From contig CAIXRH010000072.1 of NCBI GenBank assembly GCA_903921785.1, positions 1 through 58,523 on the forward strand: 58,523 nt of DNA, written 5' to 3'. Below are positions 44,588 through 52,863 of this stretch, piece after piece. Source of the DNA: an uncultured Pseudomonadota bacterium (lineage in GTDB: Bacteria; Myxococcota_A; UBA796; SXON01). How positions within the stretch are numbered: position 1 is the stretch's first letter; each line of letters begins with the position of its first letter. The position numbers and the translations under genes were made by a program. The notes under the pieces were generated by a model. The model searched no databases and was not told where the DNA came from. It was given only the letters and a program-made list of their open reading frames with translations.

Positions 44588-45163
44588 ATGTTGCTCCTCG
44601 CCGCCCACCTCGCCCTCGCCGCCCACCGCGTCGTCCAGATTCCGCTCACGGCCAGCGCACCCCCCGCGGGATGGCTCGGGTTCGGGGTGCCCTACCCGCT
44701 CTTCGCGTCGCCGACCGCCCCGTGGAGCAGTGACTTTCCGCGGGTGACCTGCGCGCACGAGTTCGGCGTCCTGTCCGTGCAGTACGACCTCGCCGGCCCT
44801 CCGGCCTACACCTTGCCGGATCACGTCACCTGCCGCCAGGGCCTCGTGTCGGTGCGGCTGGAGGTGCGGTTCGTCCCGCCCAGTCCGGTGCCGTGGATGG
44901 CGGACGACGGCACGATCATCCTCCCAGCGCCGGCCGGCGGCCGGAGCTGGGCCAGCACCCCGCTCTACGTCAAGGGGCTCGCCGTCGCCGCCGCCGAGAC
45001 CCCTGGCGACGACCCGTCCCTTCGCTGCTCCGTCGCCGACGGGCAGCTCCGGCTCGACGCCAAGGACGCGGAGGCCCCCGCCGAGGCCGTGTGCCGGATC
45101 ACCCCCGCCGACGGAGGCCCTGCCGTAGACCACCGCTTGCTCCTGGTTCCCTACCAGCGCTGA
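44588..45163 (+). CDS. secreted hypothetical protein
   Basis: 191 residues with a minimal signal (MLLLAAHLALAAHR). The mature part is beta-rich with four cysteines and Pro-rich loops. I do not recognise the family. Earlier in-frame starts (44501) would add an Arg-rich stretch; the ATG at the hydrophobic signal fits best. It precedes the benzoyl-CoA operon by 164 bases, but a sigma-54 promoter lies between, so it is probably a separate unit. Confidence 0.62.
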   Translation: MLLLAAHLALAAHRVVQIPLTASAPPAGWLGFGVPYPLFASPTAPWSSDFPRVTCAHEFGVLSVQYDLAGPPAYTLPDHVTCRQGLVSVRLEVRFVPPSPVPWMADDGTIILPAPAGGRSWASTPLYVKGLAVAAAETPGDDPSLRCSVADGQLRLDAKDAEAPAEAVCRITPADGGPAVDHRLLLVPYQR

Positions 45164-45194
45164 CCGGCGCCGCGCGTCGGGATTGCTCGGAACT

Positions 45195-45210
45195 TGTGTG
45201 GACCTGTGTG
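45195..45210 (+). promoter_or_regulatory. possible activator direct repeat
   Basis: TGTGTG occurs twice, ten bases apart (one helical turn), followed by an imperfect palindrome around GTGCGATCAC. It lies about 75-90 bases upstream of the -24/-12 element, a normal distance for a sigma-54 activator site. Which activator binds is unknown. Confidence 0.3.
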
Positions 45211-45281
45211 CGATCACGCAGGGGAGTGGGAATCTTCGCACGCCGGCTCGCGACGGGGCGATGATCCCGGCGTTCTGGCGT

Positions 45282-45296
45282 TGGCACAGGGCTTGC
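45282..45296 (+). promoter_or_regulatory. sigma-54 (-24/-12) promoter of the benzoyl-CoA operon
   Basis: TGGCAC, five bases, then TTGC reproduces the established sigma-54 core with exact spacing. It lies 32 bases upstream of the had start codon, which leaves room for a short leader containing a CGGAG ribosome site. It implies control by an enhancer-binding ATPase, whose gene is not in the window. Confidence 0.8.
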
Positions 45297-45327
45297 ACCG
45301 CCCGCGGCGGACCTCTCGGAGTGGTGC

Positions 45328-46395
45328 ATGGCGGTTCGAAACGGCTGGCAGATGGTCGCGCCCAAGGAGATGGTGCCCGTCCGTGAGGAGATGGGCGCCT
45401 TGCCCGCAGGCTATGCGCGCGTGCGCGTCGCCGGCTGTGGGGTGTGCCACACCGACCTCGGCTTCTTCTACGAGGGCGTGCGCACCCGCCACGCCCTCCC
45501 GCTCACCCTCGGGCACGAGATCGCGGGGTTCGTGGAGGAAGGTCCCGCGGAGCTCGTCGGGCAGGCGGTGCTCGTCCCGGCGGTGATCCCGTGCGGCCAG
45601 TGCGAAGCCTGTCGGGACGGCGTGGGCGGCATCTGCGGCAAGCAGATCTTCCCCGGGAACGACGTTCAGGGCGGCTTCGCCGATCGGGTGGACGTGCCCG
45701 CCCACGGCCTCTGCCTCGTCCCCGGCTGCACGAAGGCCGACCAGCCGCTGGGCGCCTCCGGCATCACCCTCCGCGAGCTCTCCGTCATCGCCGACGCCGT
45801 GAGCACCCCCTACCAGGCCGTCATCCACTCCGGGCTGCGCACGGGGGACACCGCGATCGTCGTCGGTTGCGGCGGAGTCGGCGGGTACGCGGTGCAGATC
45901 GCCCTCGCGTTCGGCGCCAACGTCATCGCGATCGACGTGCGGCCCGAGCGCCTCGCGGCCGCGGCCGCCGCCGGCGCGGTGACCTTCGACGCGAAGGAGG
46001 CCGACCTCAAGAAGAAGGTCCGCGCCCTGGTGAAGGAGCGCGGCTGGCGCCCCGAGCGCTGGAAGATCTTCGAGACGTCCGGCAGCACCCCCGGGCAGAA
46101 CACTGCGTGGGACCTCCTCGGGCCCGGCGCGATGCTCCTCGTGGTCGGCTTCACGCGGGATGCTTCGCCGATCCGCCTCTCCAACCTCATGGCGTTCGAC
46201 GCGACCGCCCGCGGCGTGTGGGGCTGCCTCCCCGAGCACTACCCGGCCATCCTCCAGCTCGCGCTCGACGGCAAGGTGGACATCCGCTCCCAGACCGAGC
46301 TCCGGCCGCTGTCCGAGCTCCCCACCGTCTTCGAAACCCTGCACCACGGCGGGCTCCCCCGCCGCGTCGTGCTCGTCCCCCCGGAGTCCCTGTGA
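45328..46395 (+). CDS. had: 6-hydroxycyclohex-1-ene-1-carbonyl-CoA dehydrogenase
   Basis: A 355-residue zinc-dependent medium-chain dehydrogenase, first gene of the benzoyl-CoA operon. It oxidises the alcohol made by the dienoyl-CoA hydratase, using NAD, to 6-oxocyclohex-1-ene-1-carbonyl-CoA. Catalytic zinc ligands include Cys40 (GCGVCHTD) and His63-Glu64 (GHE); structural zinc cysteines are 89, 92, 95 and 103. The NAD motif GCGGVGG follows. The strong match to Thauera-type Had, not to a general alcohol dehydrogenase, rests on the partners that follow. The ATG has CGGAG upstream. Confidence 0.92.
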   Translation: MAVRNGWQMVAPKEMVPVREEMGALPAGYARVRVAGCGVCHTDLGFFYEGVRTRHALPLTLGHEIAGFVEEGPAELVGQAVLVPAVIPCGQCEACRDGVGGICGKQIFPGNDVQGGFADRVDVPAHGLCLVPGCTKADQPLGASGITLRELSVIADAVSTPYQAVIHSGLRTGDTAIVVGCGGVGGYAVQIALAFGANVIAIDVRPERLAAAAAAGAVTFDAKEADLKKKVRALVKERGWRPERWKIFETSGSTPGQNTAWDLLGPGAMLLVVGFTRDASPIRLSNLMAFDATARGVWGCLPEHYPAILQLALDGKVDIRSQTELRPLSELPTVFETLHHGGLPRRVVLVPPESL

Positions 46396-47489
46396 ACGAC
46401 CACACCCTCGACGTCATCGGCACCCCCGGCCAGGTCCGCTACGAGCGGCGTCCCGTCAAGGACGCCTCCGGCGCCGTGGTCGATGGCCTCCACGCCATCC
46501 AGATCACCCTGGACAACCCGAAGCAATTCAACTCCTACACCACCGACATGGTGAAGGAGGTCATCCTCGGCTTCCGCCGCGCGAGCTGCGACCGCGCCGC
46601 CGTGGCCGTGGTGTTCACCGCCGCGGGGTCTAGCGCGTTCTGCACCGGGGGGAACACCAAGGAGTACGCCGAGTACTACTCCGGGCAGCCCCACGAGTAC
46701 CGCCAGTACATGCGGCTGTTCAACGACATGGTCTCCGCGATCCTGATGTGCGACAAGCCGGTGATCTGCCGGGTGAACGGCATGCGCGTGGGCGGTGGGC
46801 AGGAGATCGGCATGGCGTGCGACTACTCGGTCGCGCAGGACCTCGCGGTCTTCGGCCAGGCTGGCCCCAAGCACGGCAGCGCGCCCGACGGCGGCTCCAC
46901 CGACTTCCTCCCGCTGTACGTCGGCGTGGAGAACGCGATGGGCTCCTGCACGCTGTGCGACCAGTGGACCGCCCACGAGGCCCTCCGCCTCGGCCTGCTC
47001 ACCCAGATCGTGCCGGCGCTGAAGGTCGACGGCACGTTCGTCCCCAACCCGATGGCCATCACCGACCGCTACGTCGACGAGTACGGGCGGGTGATCCTCG
47101 GCAAGAAGAAGACCGGCGCGGAAGCCGCCGCCGCGAAGGCGGTGATGGCCTCCGGCACGGTCGACCTGTCCTTGCTCGACGAGGTGGTGGACCAGCTCGT
47201 CACCAAGCTCACGCTCACCTTCCCCGACTGCACGACCAAGACGATCGAGTCGATCCGCAAGCACAAGCTCGCGCACTGGGACAAGAACAAGGAGAGCAAC
47301 CGCGCCTGGCTCGCCAACAACATGATGACCGAAGCGAGCGCCGGGTTCCGAGCGTTCAACGAAGGTCCGAAGGGCCACCGGGAGATCGACTTCATCGATC
47401 TGCGCCTCCGCCTCGCCAACGGCGAGCGGTGGGGCGAGGAGCTCATCCGCGCGGTCTCCCCCCAGTACAAGACCTGGGACCCGAAGTGA
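46392..47489 (+). CDS. oah: 6-oxocyclohex-1-ene-1-carbonyl-CoA hydrolase (ring opening)
   Basis: A 365-residue crotonase-family enzyme that adds water to the ring and cleaves it, giving 3-hydroxypimelyl-CoA. Motifs typical of Oah/BamA are present: ITLDNPKQFNSYTTDMV, CTGGNTKEYAEYYSGQP, GGQEIGMACDYS, the active-site region GSAPDGGSTDFLPLYVG and the C-terminal SAGFRAFNEGPKGHREIDF. It is longer than simple enoyl-CoA hydratases, as expected for the family. The GTG overlaps the had stop by four bases, and its own stop overlaps the dch start. Confidence 0.93.
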   Translation: MNDHTLDVIGTPGQVRYERRPVKDASGAVVDGLHAIQITLDNPKQFNSYTTDMVKEVILGFRRASCDRAAVAVVFTAAGSSAFCTGGNTKEYAEYYSGQPHEYRQYMRLFNDMVSAILMCDKPVICRVNGMRVGGGQEIGMACDYSVAQDLAVFGQAGPKHGSAPDGGSTDFLPLYVGVENAMGSCTLCDQWTAHEALRLGLLTQIVPALKVDGTFVPNPMAITDRYVDEYGRVILGKKKTGAEAAAAKAVMASGTVDLSLLDEVVDQLVTKLTLTFPDCTTKTIESIRKHKLAHWDKNKESNRAWLANNMMTEASAGFRAFNEGPKGHREIDFIDLRLRLANGERWGEELIRAVSPQYKTWDPK

Positions 47490-48247
47490 GCGGCCCGGTC
47501 CGCGTGGCCGTCGAGGGCGGGCTGGCGTGGATCACGCTCGACCGTCCTCGCGCCAACGTGATCGACGCCGCGATGACCGCCGCGATGCGCGCGGCGATCG
47601 CCGACCTGCGCGGCGTCGCCGAGCTCAAGCTGGTCGTCTTCGAGGGCGCCGGCACCGAGTTCAGCTTCGGCGCGTCGGTGGAGGAGCACCAGCGGGACCA
47701 GGTGGAGGGGATGCTCAAGGGCTTCCACGCCTTCTTCCGCGAGCTCGAGGCGCTCGGCGTGCCCACCGCGGCCGTCGTCCGCGGGCGGTGCCTCGGCGGC
47801 GGCCTGGAGGTCGCCGCGTGGTGCGGTCGGGTCTTCGCCGCCCCCAACGCAGTCTTCGCGTGCCCCGAGGTGAAGCTCGGGGTGTTCGCGCCCATCGGCA
47901 GCCTGGCGCTCGACTGGCGCGTCGGCAAGGGCCGGTCCATCGGCATGCTCCTGAGCGGGGACAGCGTGGGCGCCGAAGAAGGCGCCCGCATCGGCCTCGT
48001 CGACGAGATCGCCGAGGACCCCGCCGCCGCCGCCCGCGCCTGGTACACCGCCAAGCTCGCGCCGCTCTCGGCTGTGGCCGTCCGCCACGCCTGGGCTGGC
48101 GTGCGCGTCGGGATGGCCGCCCGCCTCCGCACCGACCTGACCGAGCTGGAGGCGCTCTACCTGGAGCGCCTCGTCGCCACCCACGACGCCAACGAGGGCA
48201 TCGAAGCCTTCATCCAGAAGCGTCCCCCGACCTGGACCCACCGTTGA
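47486..48247 (+). CDS. dch: cyclohexa-1,5-diene-1-carbonyl-CoA hydratase
   Basis: A 253-residue crotonase-fold protein that hydrates the diene product of benzoyl-CoA reductase to 6-hydroxycyclohex-1-ene-1-carbonyl-CoA. Family motifs are LDRPRANVIDAAMTAAM, FSFGASVEEHQRD, GRCLGGGLEVAAWC and PEVKLGVFAP. Its length equals known Dch proteins. The GTG start overlaps the oah stop. The order had-oah-dch-bcrCBAD is compact, unlike the clusters of most known denitrifiers, where the lower-pathway genes may be placed differently. Confidence 0.9.
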   Translation: MSGPVRVAVEGGLAWITLDRPRANVIDAAMTAAMRAAIADLRGVAELKLVVFEGAGTEFSFGASVEEHQRDQVEGMLKGFHAFFRELEALGVPTAAVVRGRCLGGGLEVAAWCGRVFAAPNAVFACPEVKLGVFAPIGSLALDWRVGKGRSIGMLLSGDSVGAEEGARIGLVDEIAEDPAAAARAWYTAKLAPLSAVAVRHAWAGVRVGMAARLRTDLTELEALYLERLVATHDANEGIEAFIQKRPPTWTHR

Positions 48248-48254
48248 GGACCCC

Positions 48255-49421
48255 ATGAACCGAGCAGAAATCGTCGCCTGGGCCGAGGCGAACTACCTCG
48301 ATCTGGAGTTCACGGCGGCCCGCCGTTGGCTCGCCGAGGAGCCGGGCCGAAAGGCCGTAGGCTTCCTCCCCGTGTACGCACCCGCCGAGATCATCCACGC
48401 GGCCGGCATGCTCCCCGTGGGCATCCACGGCGGCGGCGACCGGATCGACATCATCCGCGGCGACGCCTACTACCAGTCCTACATCTGCCACCTCCCCCGG
48501 AGCGTGGTGGAGCTGGCCGTCACCGGCCGGCTCGACTTCCTCACCGGCGCGCTCTTCCCGAGCACCTGCGACGTGATCCGGAACCTCTCCGGCATGTGGA
48601 AGGTGATGTACCCCGAGAAGTACAGCCGCTACGTCGATCTCCCCCAGGACTTCGCCAAGGGCGTCGGCGGCGACTTCTGGACGCACGAGCTCCGTGAGCT
48701 GGTGCACGACATGGGCGAGCTCCGCGGCTCCCCGATCACCGAGGATGAGCTCCGCAAGGGCATCGGCGACTGGAACCGCCGCCGCGCCCTGGTGCGGAAG
48801 CTCTACGCCAAGCGCCGCGACGAGCCGCACAACGTGCCGACCGACGAGCTGTACCAGCTCCTTCGCGCCGGCGAGATCGTGCCGTTCGAAGAGTTCATGA
48901 CGATGGCGCAGGCCTACCTCGACGTGTGCGACAAGGACGGCCGCCGTCCCCGCGACAACGCCCGGGTCATCGTGATCGGCGCCTTCTGCGAGCAGCCGCC
49001 GCTCGGCCTCATCCGCACCATCGAGCGCGCGGGCTGCTACATCGTCGACGACGACTTCCTCATCGGCAACCGCTTCCTCACCCGGGAGGTGGACTGCTCG
49101 GGGGACGCCGTACGGGCCCTGGCGGAGACCTTCCTCAACCACACCGTGGCGAACCCGATCGTCTACGAGCGGGACGCCGACGGGAAGAAGAAGCTGGTCG
49201 GGGAGCGGCTCCGCGCCGCCCGCGCCGAGGGCGCGATCTTCTCCGCGCCGAGCTTCTGCGACCCGGCGCTCCTCGATCGGCCGATGCTCCAGGCGGGCGC
49301 CGCGCGCGAGGGCATCTCGTTCATCTCCTTCAAGTACGCCGAGAACACGGGGCAATTCCAGCAGTTCCGTGAACAGGCCGGCACCTTCTCCGACGCCATC
49401 AAGCTCTGGGGGAACGTATGA
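48255..49421 (+). CDS. bcrC: class I benzoyl-CoA reductase, subunit C (BcrC)
   Basis: A 388-residue member of the HgdB-like dehydratase-reductase superfamily. Three Cys (78 in YICHLP, 105 in PSTCDVIR, 335 in FCDP) are positioned to bind a [4Fe-4S] cluster, as in the catalytic module shared with BcrB. Together they reduce benzoyl-CoA to cyclohexa-1,5-diene-1-carbonyl-CoA. It begins seven bases after dch and overlaps bcrB by four bases. The ATP module is BcrA/BcrD, so this is the ATP-dependent class I type, not the tungsten BamB system. Confidence 0.93.
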   Translation: MNRAEIVAWAEANYLDLEFTAARRWLAEEPGRKAVGFLPVYAPAEIIHAAGMLPVGIHGGGDRIDIIRGDAYYQSYICHLPRSVVELAVTGRLDFLTGALFPSTCDVIRNLSGMWKVMYPEKYSRYVDLPQDFAKGVGGDFWTHELRELVHDMGELRGSPITEDELRKGIGDWNRRRALVRKLYAKRRDEPHNVPTDELYQLLRAGEIVPFEEFMTMAQAYLDVCDKDGRRPRDNARVIVIGAFCEQPPLGLIRTIERAGCYIVDDDFLIGNRFLTREVDCSGDAVRALAETFLNHTVANPIVYERDADGKKKLVGERLRAARAEGAIFSAPSFCDPALLDRPMLQAGAAREGISFISFKYAENTGQFQQFREQAGTFSDAIKLWGNV

Positions 49422-50713
49422 GCACCGTCGTCCGCGACCAGTCCCAGGAGCTCCAGAAGCAGCTCATCTCGGGCTACTTCGACTCGCTCTCCACCGCGAA
49501 CGAGGACGGGAAGAAGGTGGTCTACACCTTCGTGCCCGGGAACCTCACCGAGCTCATCCGGGCGTTCGACCTGCTCCCGGTCCTCCCCGAGATCAACGCC
49601 CTCCAGTACGGCATGCGCCAGAAGACCGGGCAGTTCATCCTCGACGCCGAGAAGGCCGGGCACTCCGAGGATGTGTGCACCTACGTGAAGGCCGATCTCG
49701 GCATGATCCGCGCCGGCAACATCGGGCCCACCGGGAAGAAGCTCCCGAAGCCCGACCTGCTGCTCTTGAGCTACACCGGCTGCTACACCTTCATGAAGTG
49801 GTTCGAGCTGCTTCGGGAAGAGTACCAGTGCCCGGTGGTGATGCTGCATGTGCCCTACCAGGGCGACGGGAAGATCTCCCCGGCCCACCGCGACTACGTG
49901 GTGCAGCAGCTCAAGGAGAAGCTCATCCCGGCGTTGGAGGAGCTCTCCGGCAAGAAGCTCGACGAAGACCGCCTCAAGGAGATGCTCAAGCTCTCCGCGA
50001 TGGCGGAGGACGACCTCGTCGCCGTGTTCCAGTCGGCGAAGGCCAAGCCCAGCCCGATCGACGCGTGGTTCGGCGGCGTGTACTACATCGGCCCGATGTT
50101 CACCGCGTTCCGCGGGACGCAGGCCGGCGTGGACTACTACAAGCTGCTCCGGGCCGAGGTCGAGGAGCGCATCCGGCTCGGAAAGGGCCCGATCACCCCG
50201 GAAGGGGACATGAACCAGGAGCGCTTCCGGCTCGTGGCCGAGGGCCCGCCCAACTGGACGAGCTTCCGGGAGTTCTGGAAGATGTTCTACGACGAGGGCG
50301 CCACCGTCGTGGCTTCCACCTACACCAAGGTGGGCGGCACCTACGACTTCGGCTTCCGTCACGACTACACCCGGCCGCTGGAAACCCTCGCTGAATACTG
50401 CGGTGAGTGCTACACCAACCGCAACGTCCCCACCCGCATCGACATGCTGGTGAAGTACGTGGAAGAGTACGAAGCAGACGGCTTCATCATCAACTCGGTG
50501 AAGAGCTGCAACAGCTTCTCCGCCGGCCAGCTCCTCATCCTCCGGGAAGTCGAGCGGCGCACCGGGCGCCCGGGCGCGTTCATCGAGTCCGATCTCGTGG
50601 ACCCCCGCTACTTCTCCGCCGCCAACATCAAGAACCGCCTCGAGAGTTATCTCCAGATGATCGAGGCTCGTCGGGCCGGCGGGCACGTGTCCGGCCTGGA
50701 GGTGTCGCCTTGA
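49418..50713 (+). CDS. bcrB: class I benzoyl-CoA reductase, subunit B (BcrB)
   Basis: A 431-residue partner of BcrC in the substrate-reducing module. Candidate cluster cysteines are Cys122 in SYTGCYTF, Cys328 and Cys331 in YCGECYTNRN and Cys364 in VKSCNSFSAGQ. The C-terminal block (PGAFIESDLVDPRYFSAANIKNR) is a hallmark of the family. The ATG overlaps the bcrC stop (ATGA), and its stop overlaps the TTG of bcrA. This stoichiometric coupling fits the heterotetramer known for Thauera. Confidence 0.94.
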   Translation: MSTVVRDQSQELQKQLISGYFDSLSTANEDGKKVVYTFVPGNLTELIRAFDLLPVLPEINALQYGMRQKTGQFILDAEKAGHSEDVCTYVKADLGMIRAGNIGPTGKKLPKPDLLLLSYTGCYTFMKWFELLREEYQCPVVMLHVPYQGDGKISPAHRDYVVQQLKEKLIPALEELSGKKLDEDRLKEMLKLSAMAEDDLVAVFQSAKAKPSPIDAWFGGVYYIGPMFTAFRGTQAGVDYYKLLRAEVEERIRLGKGPITPEGDMNQERFRLVAEGPPNWTSFREFWKMFYDEGATVVASTYTKVGGTYDFGFRHDYTRPLETLAEYCGECYTNRNVPTRIDMLVKYVEEYEADGFIINSVKSCNSFSAGQLLILREVERRTGRPGAFIESDLVDPRYFSAANIKNRLESYLQMIEARRAGGHVSGLEVSP

Positions 50714-52014
50714 ACGCATACTTGGGCATCGACCTCGGGAGCACCACCACCAAGGCGGTGATCCTCGATGAAGCAGGGGAGGTCCTCGGTCGGGGCATCA
50801 CCAACTCCCGGTCCAACTACTCGGTGGCGGCGCGCATCGCCGGCACGGAGGCCACGATCGACGCCCGCTTCGCCCTCCTCGGGCGCGAGCTGGGCGACCT
50901 CGACCAGACCGGTCTCCCGGCCTCCTTCCGTTTGGAGCAGTACCTCACCCAGCTCAAGCTGCTCGGGCAGATCGTGGAGGAGGAAGGCTCCAAGGGGCGC
51001 AGCGCCACCTACGGCAAGCCGCTGCTCGATAAGCTGGTCGAGATCCTGGTGGCCATGGAAGGCGCCGAGCTCGAGCGCTTCGCCCGCAAGGAAGAAGCGG
51101 GCAGCAACTTCTTCCGCGACCGCGCGGCCGCCGACTTCGCGAAGTTCGCCGAAGAGCGTGGGGATCGCAAGGGCGTCACCTTCGAGGCCCTGCTCGCCGT
51201 GTTCGACCGCGCGATCCTCCGGGTCGAGAACGCCGACGTGGACGTGTCCTTCGAGGGCAACATCCTCCGCGCCGTGGAGCGTATCGGCGGCGGCGACGTG
51301 CGCGTGGCCGTGCAGAAGATCCGCGACACGCCGCTGGTGATGGCCGCGTCGGTGGGCACCGGGTACGGCCGCGCCCGACTCCCGTTCCCCCGCGAGCAGA
51401 TCCGCAGCGAGATCCTCTGCCATGGGCTCGGGGCCCACGCGATGTTCCCCGAGACCCGCACGGTGCTCGACATCGGCGGGCAGGACACCAAGGCCATCCA
51501 GGTGGACGGCGCGGGCATCGTCACCTCGTTCCAGATGAACGACCGCTGCGCGGCCGGCTGCGGCCGCTACCTCGGCTACATCGCCGACGAGATGAACCTC
51601 GGGCTCCATGAGCTCGGGCCGCTCGCCGACCAGTCCAAGCGCCCTACCCGCGTGAACTCCACCTGTACGGTCTTCGCGGGCGCCGAGCTCCGCGATCGGC
51701 TCGGCATGGGCGAGAAGCGGGAGGACATCCTCGCCGGTCTCCACCGCGCGATCATGCTCCGGGCGATGAGCCTGCTCGCCCGCTCCGGCGGGGTGAACGA
51801 CGAGTTCACCTTCACCGGCGGCGTGGCCCGCAACTCCGCCGCCGTGCACGCGCTCATGGAGCTCGTGGAGGAGAACTACGGCAAGCGCATCCTCAACATC
51901 TCCCCCAACTCCATCTTCACCGGCGCGCAGGGGGCGGCGATGTTCGCCCAGCGTTCCTTCGAAGAGACCCAGCACGCCCCGGCCGTGTCCGGCGGCGCCG
52001 AGGTGCACGCATGA
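50710..52014 (+). CDS. bcrA: class I benzoyl-CoA reductase, subunit A (BcrA, ATPase)
   Basis: The 434-residue ATP-hydrolysing subunit of the acetate/sugar kinase/Hsp70/actin (ASKHA) fold. It opens with YLGIDLGSTTTKAVI and has the DIGGQDTKAI phosphate loop. Cys280 (NDRCAAGCGR) and Cys319 (NSTCTVF) are the expected ligands of the [4Fe-4S] cluster bridging BcrA and BcrD. Its length of 434 is the long Thauera-type BcrA, not the short Azoarcus BzdQ type. The start is a TTG within the overlap TTGA; no better start is near. It drives electrons from reduced ferredoxin, with two ATP per pair of electrons, to the ring. Confidence 0.94.
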   Translation: MNAYLGIDLGSTTTKAVILDEAGEVLGRGITNSRSNYSVAARIAGTEATIDARFALLGRELGDLDQTGLPASFRLEQYLTQLKLLGQIVEEEGSKGRSATYGKPLLDKLVEILVAMEGAELERFARKEEAGSNFFRDRAAADFAKFAEERGDRKGVTFEALLAVFDRAILRVENADVDVSFEGNILRAVERIGGGDVRVAVQKIRDTPLVMAASVGTGYGRARLPFPREQIRSEILCHGLGAHAMFPETRTVLDIGGQDTKAIQVDGAGIVTSFQMNDRCAAGCGRYLGYIADEMNLGLHELGPLADQSKRPTRVNSTCTVFAGAELRDRLGMGEKREDILAGLHRAIMLRAMSLLARSGGVNDEFTFTGGVARNSAAVHALMELVEENYGKRILNISPNSIFTGAQGAAMFAQRSFEETQHAPAVSGGAEVHA

Positions 52015-52862
52015 ACACCACCGTAGGCATCGACGTCGGCACTGGCGCCGTGAAGGGCGTGGTCGTCCGCTCCAACGCCGGCAGCGACGGGGTGATCGTC
52101 ACCACCCGGGTGGACCGGATGCGTCGCCGGGACGTACACAGCGTCGCCGAAGAGGTCTTCCACGGCGTGCTCGCCGAGGCGGGCATCTCCACGAAGGACG
52201 TGGACTACATCGCCACCACCGGCGAGGGGGAGGACCTGCCCTTCGCCACCGGCCACTTCTACGGCATGACCGCGCACGCGCGCGGCGGCATCTTCCTCGA
52301 CCCCTCGGCCGTCGCCGTGGTGGACGCCGGCGCGCTCCACGCCCGCGCCGTCGCCATGGATGGGCGGGCCAAGGTGCTCTCCTACCGGATGACCAGCCAG
52401 TGTGCGTCCGGCTCGGGGCAGTTCCTCGAGAACATCGCCCGGTACCTCGGGGTGTCGATCGACGAGGTGGGCGAGCTGTCCTTGTCCTCCTCCAACCCGG
52501 AGAAGGTATCGTCCATCTGCGCGGTGCTCGCGGAGACGGACGTAATCAACATGGTCAGCCGGGGCATCTCCACGCCCGACATCCTCCGCGGCATCCACCT
52601 CTCCATGGCCGGCCGTTTCGCCAAGCTGGTGCGCGCGCTCAAGGTCAACGGCACGGTCTTGATGACCGGCGGCCTGGCGTTCGACGCGGGTCTGCGCGGC
52701 GCCTTCCAAGAGCTGGTCGACAAAGACGGCGGCGCGAAGATTGAGGTGAAGACCCACCCGCTCTCCATCCACGCCGGCGCCATCGGCGCGTCGCTCTGGG
52801 GCGCCTGGCGGTACGAGAAGCTCCGCGAGCGGGGCGTGGACGTGCTGGTCGCGGCGCCCTAG
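52011..52862 (+). CDS. bcrD: class I benzoyl-CoA reductase, subunit D (BcrD, ATPase)
   Basis: A 283-residue ASKHA ATPase that pairs with BcrA. The first ATP-binding loop is TVGIDVGTGAVKGVV. Cys131 (SQCASGSGQFLEN) and Cys170 (SSICAVLAETDVI) are the second pair of ligands of the shared cluster, so all four expected cysteines exist. The ATG overlaps the bcrA stop. The complete CBAD set with all ligands argues that the enzyme is functional. Confidence 0.94.
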   Translation: MNTTVGIDVGTGAVKGVVVRSNAGSDGVIVTTRVDRMRRRDVHSVAEEVFHGVLAEAGISTKDVDYIATTGEGEDLPFATGHFYGMTAHARGGIFLDPSAVAVVDAGALHARAVAMDGRAKVLSYRMTSQCASGSGQFLENIARYLGVSIDEVGELSLSSSNPEKVSSICAVLAETDVINMVSRGISTPDILRGIHLSMAGRFAKLVRALKVNGTVLMTGGLAFDAGLRGAFQELVDKDGGAKIEVKTHPLSIHAGAIGASLWGAWRYEKLRERGVDVLVAAP

Positions 52863-52863
52863 C

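Noticed and set aside
48255-50713. Class II (BamB-I) or 2-hydroxyacyl-CoA dehydratase instead of benzoyl-CoA reductase
   Set aside because: No tungsten enzyme, and linkage to dch, had and oah plus two ASKHA subunits fits only class I benzoyl-CoA reductase.
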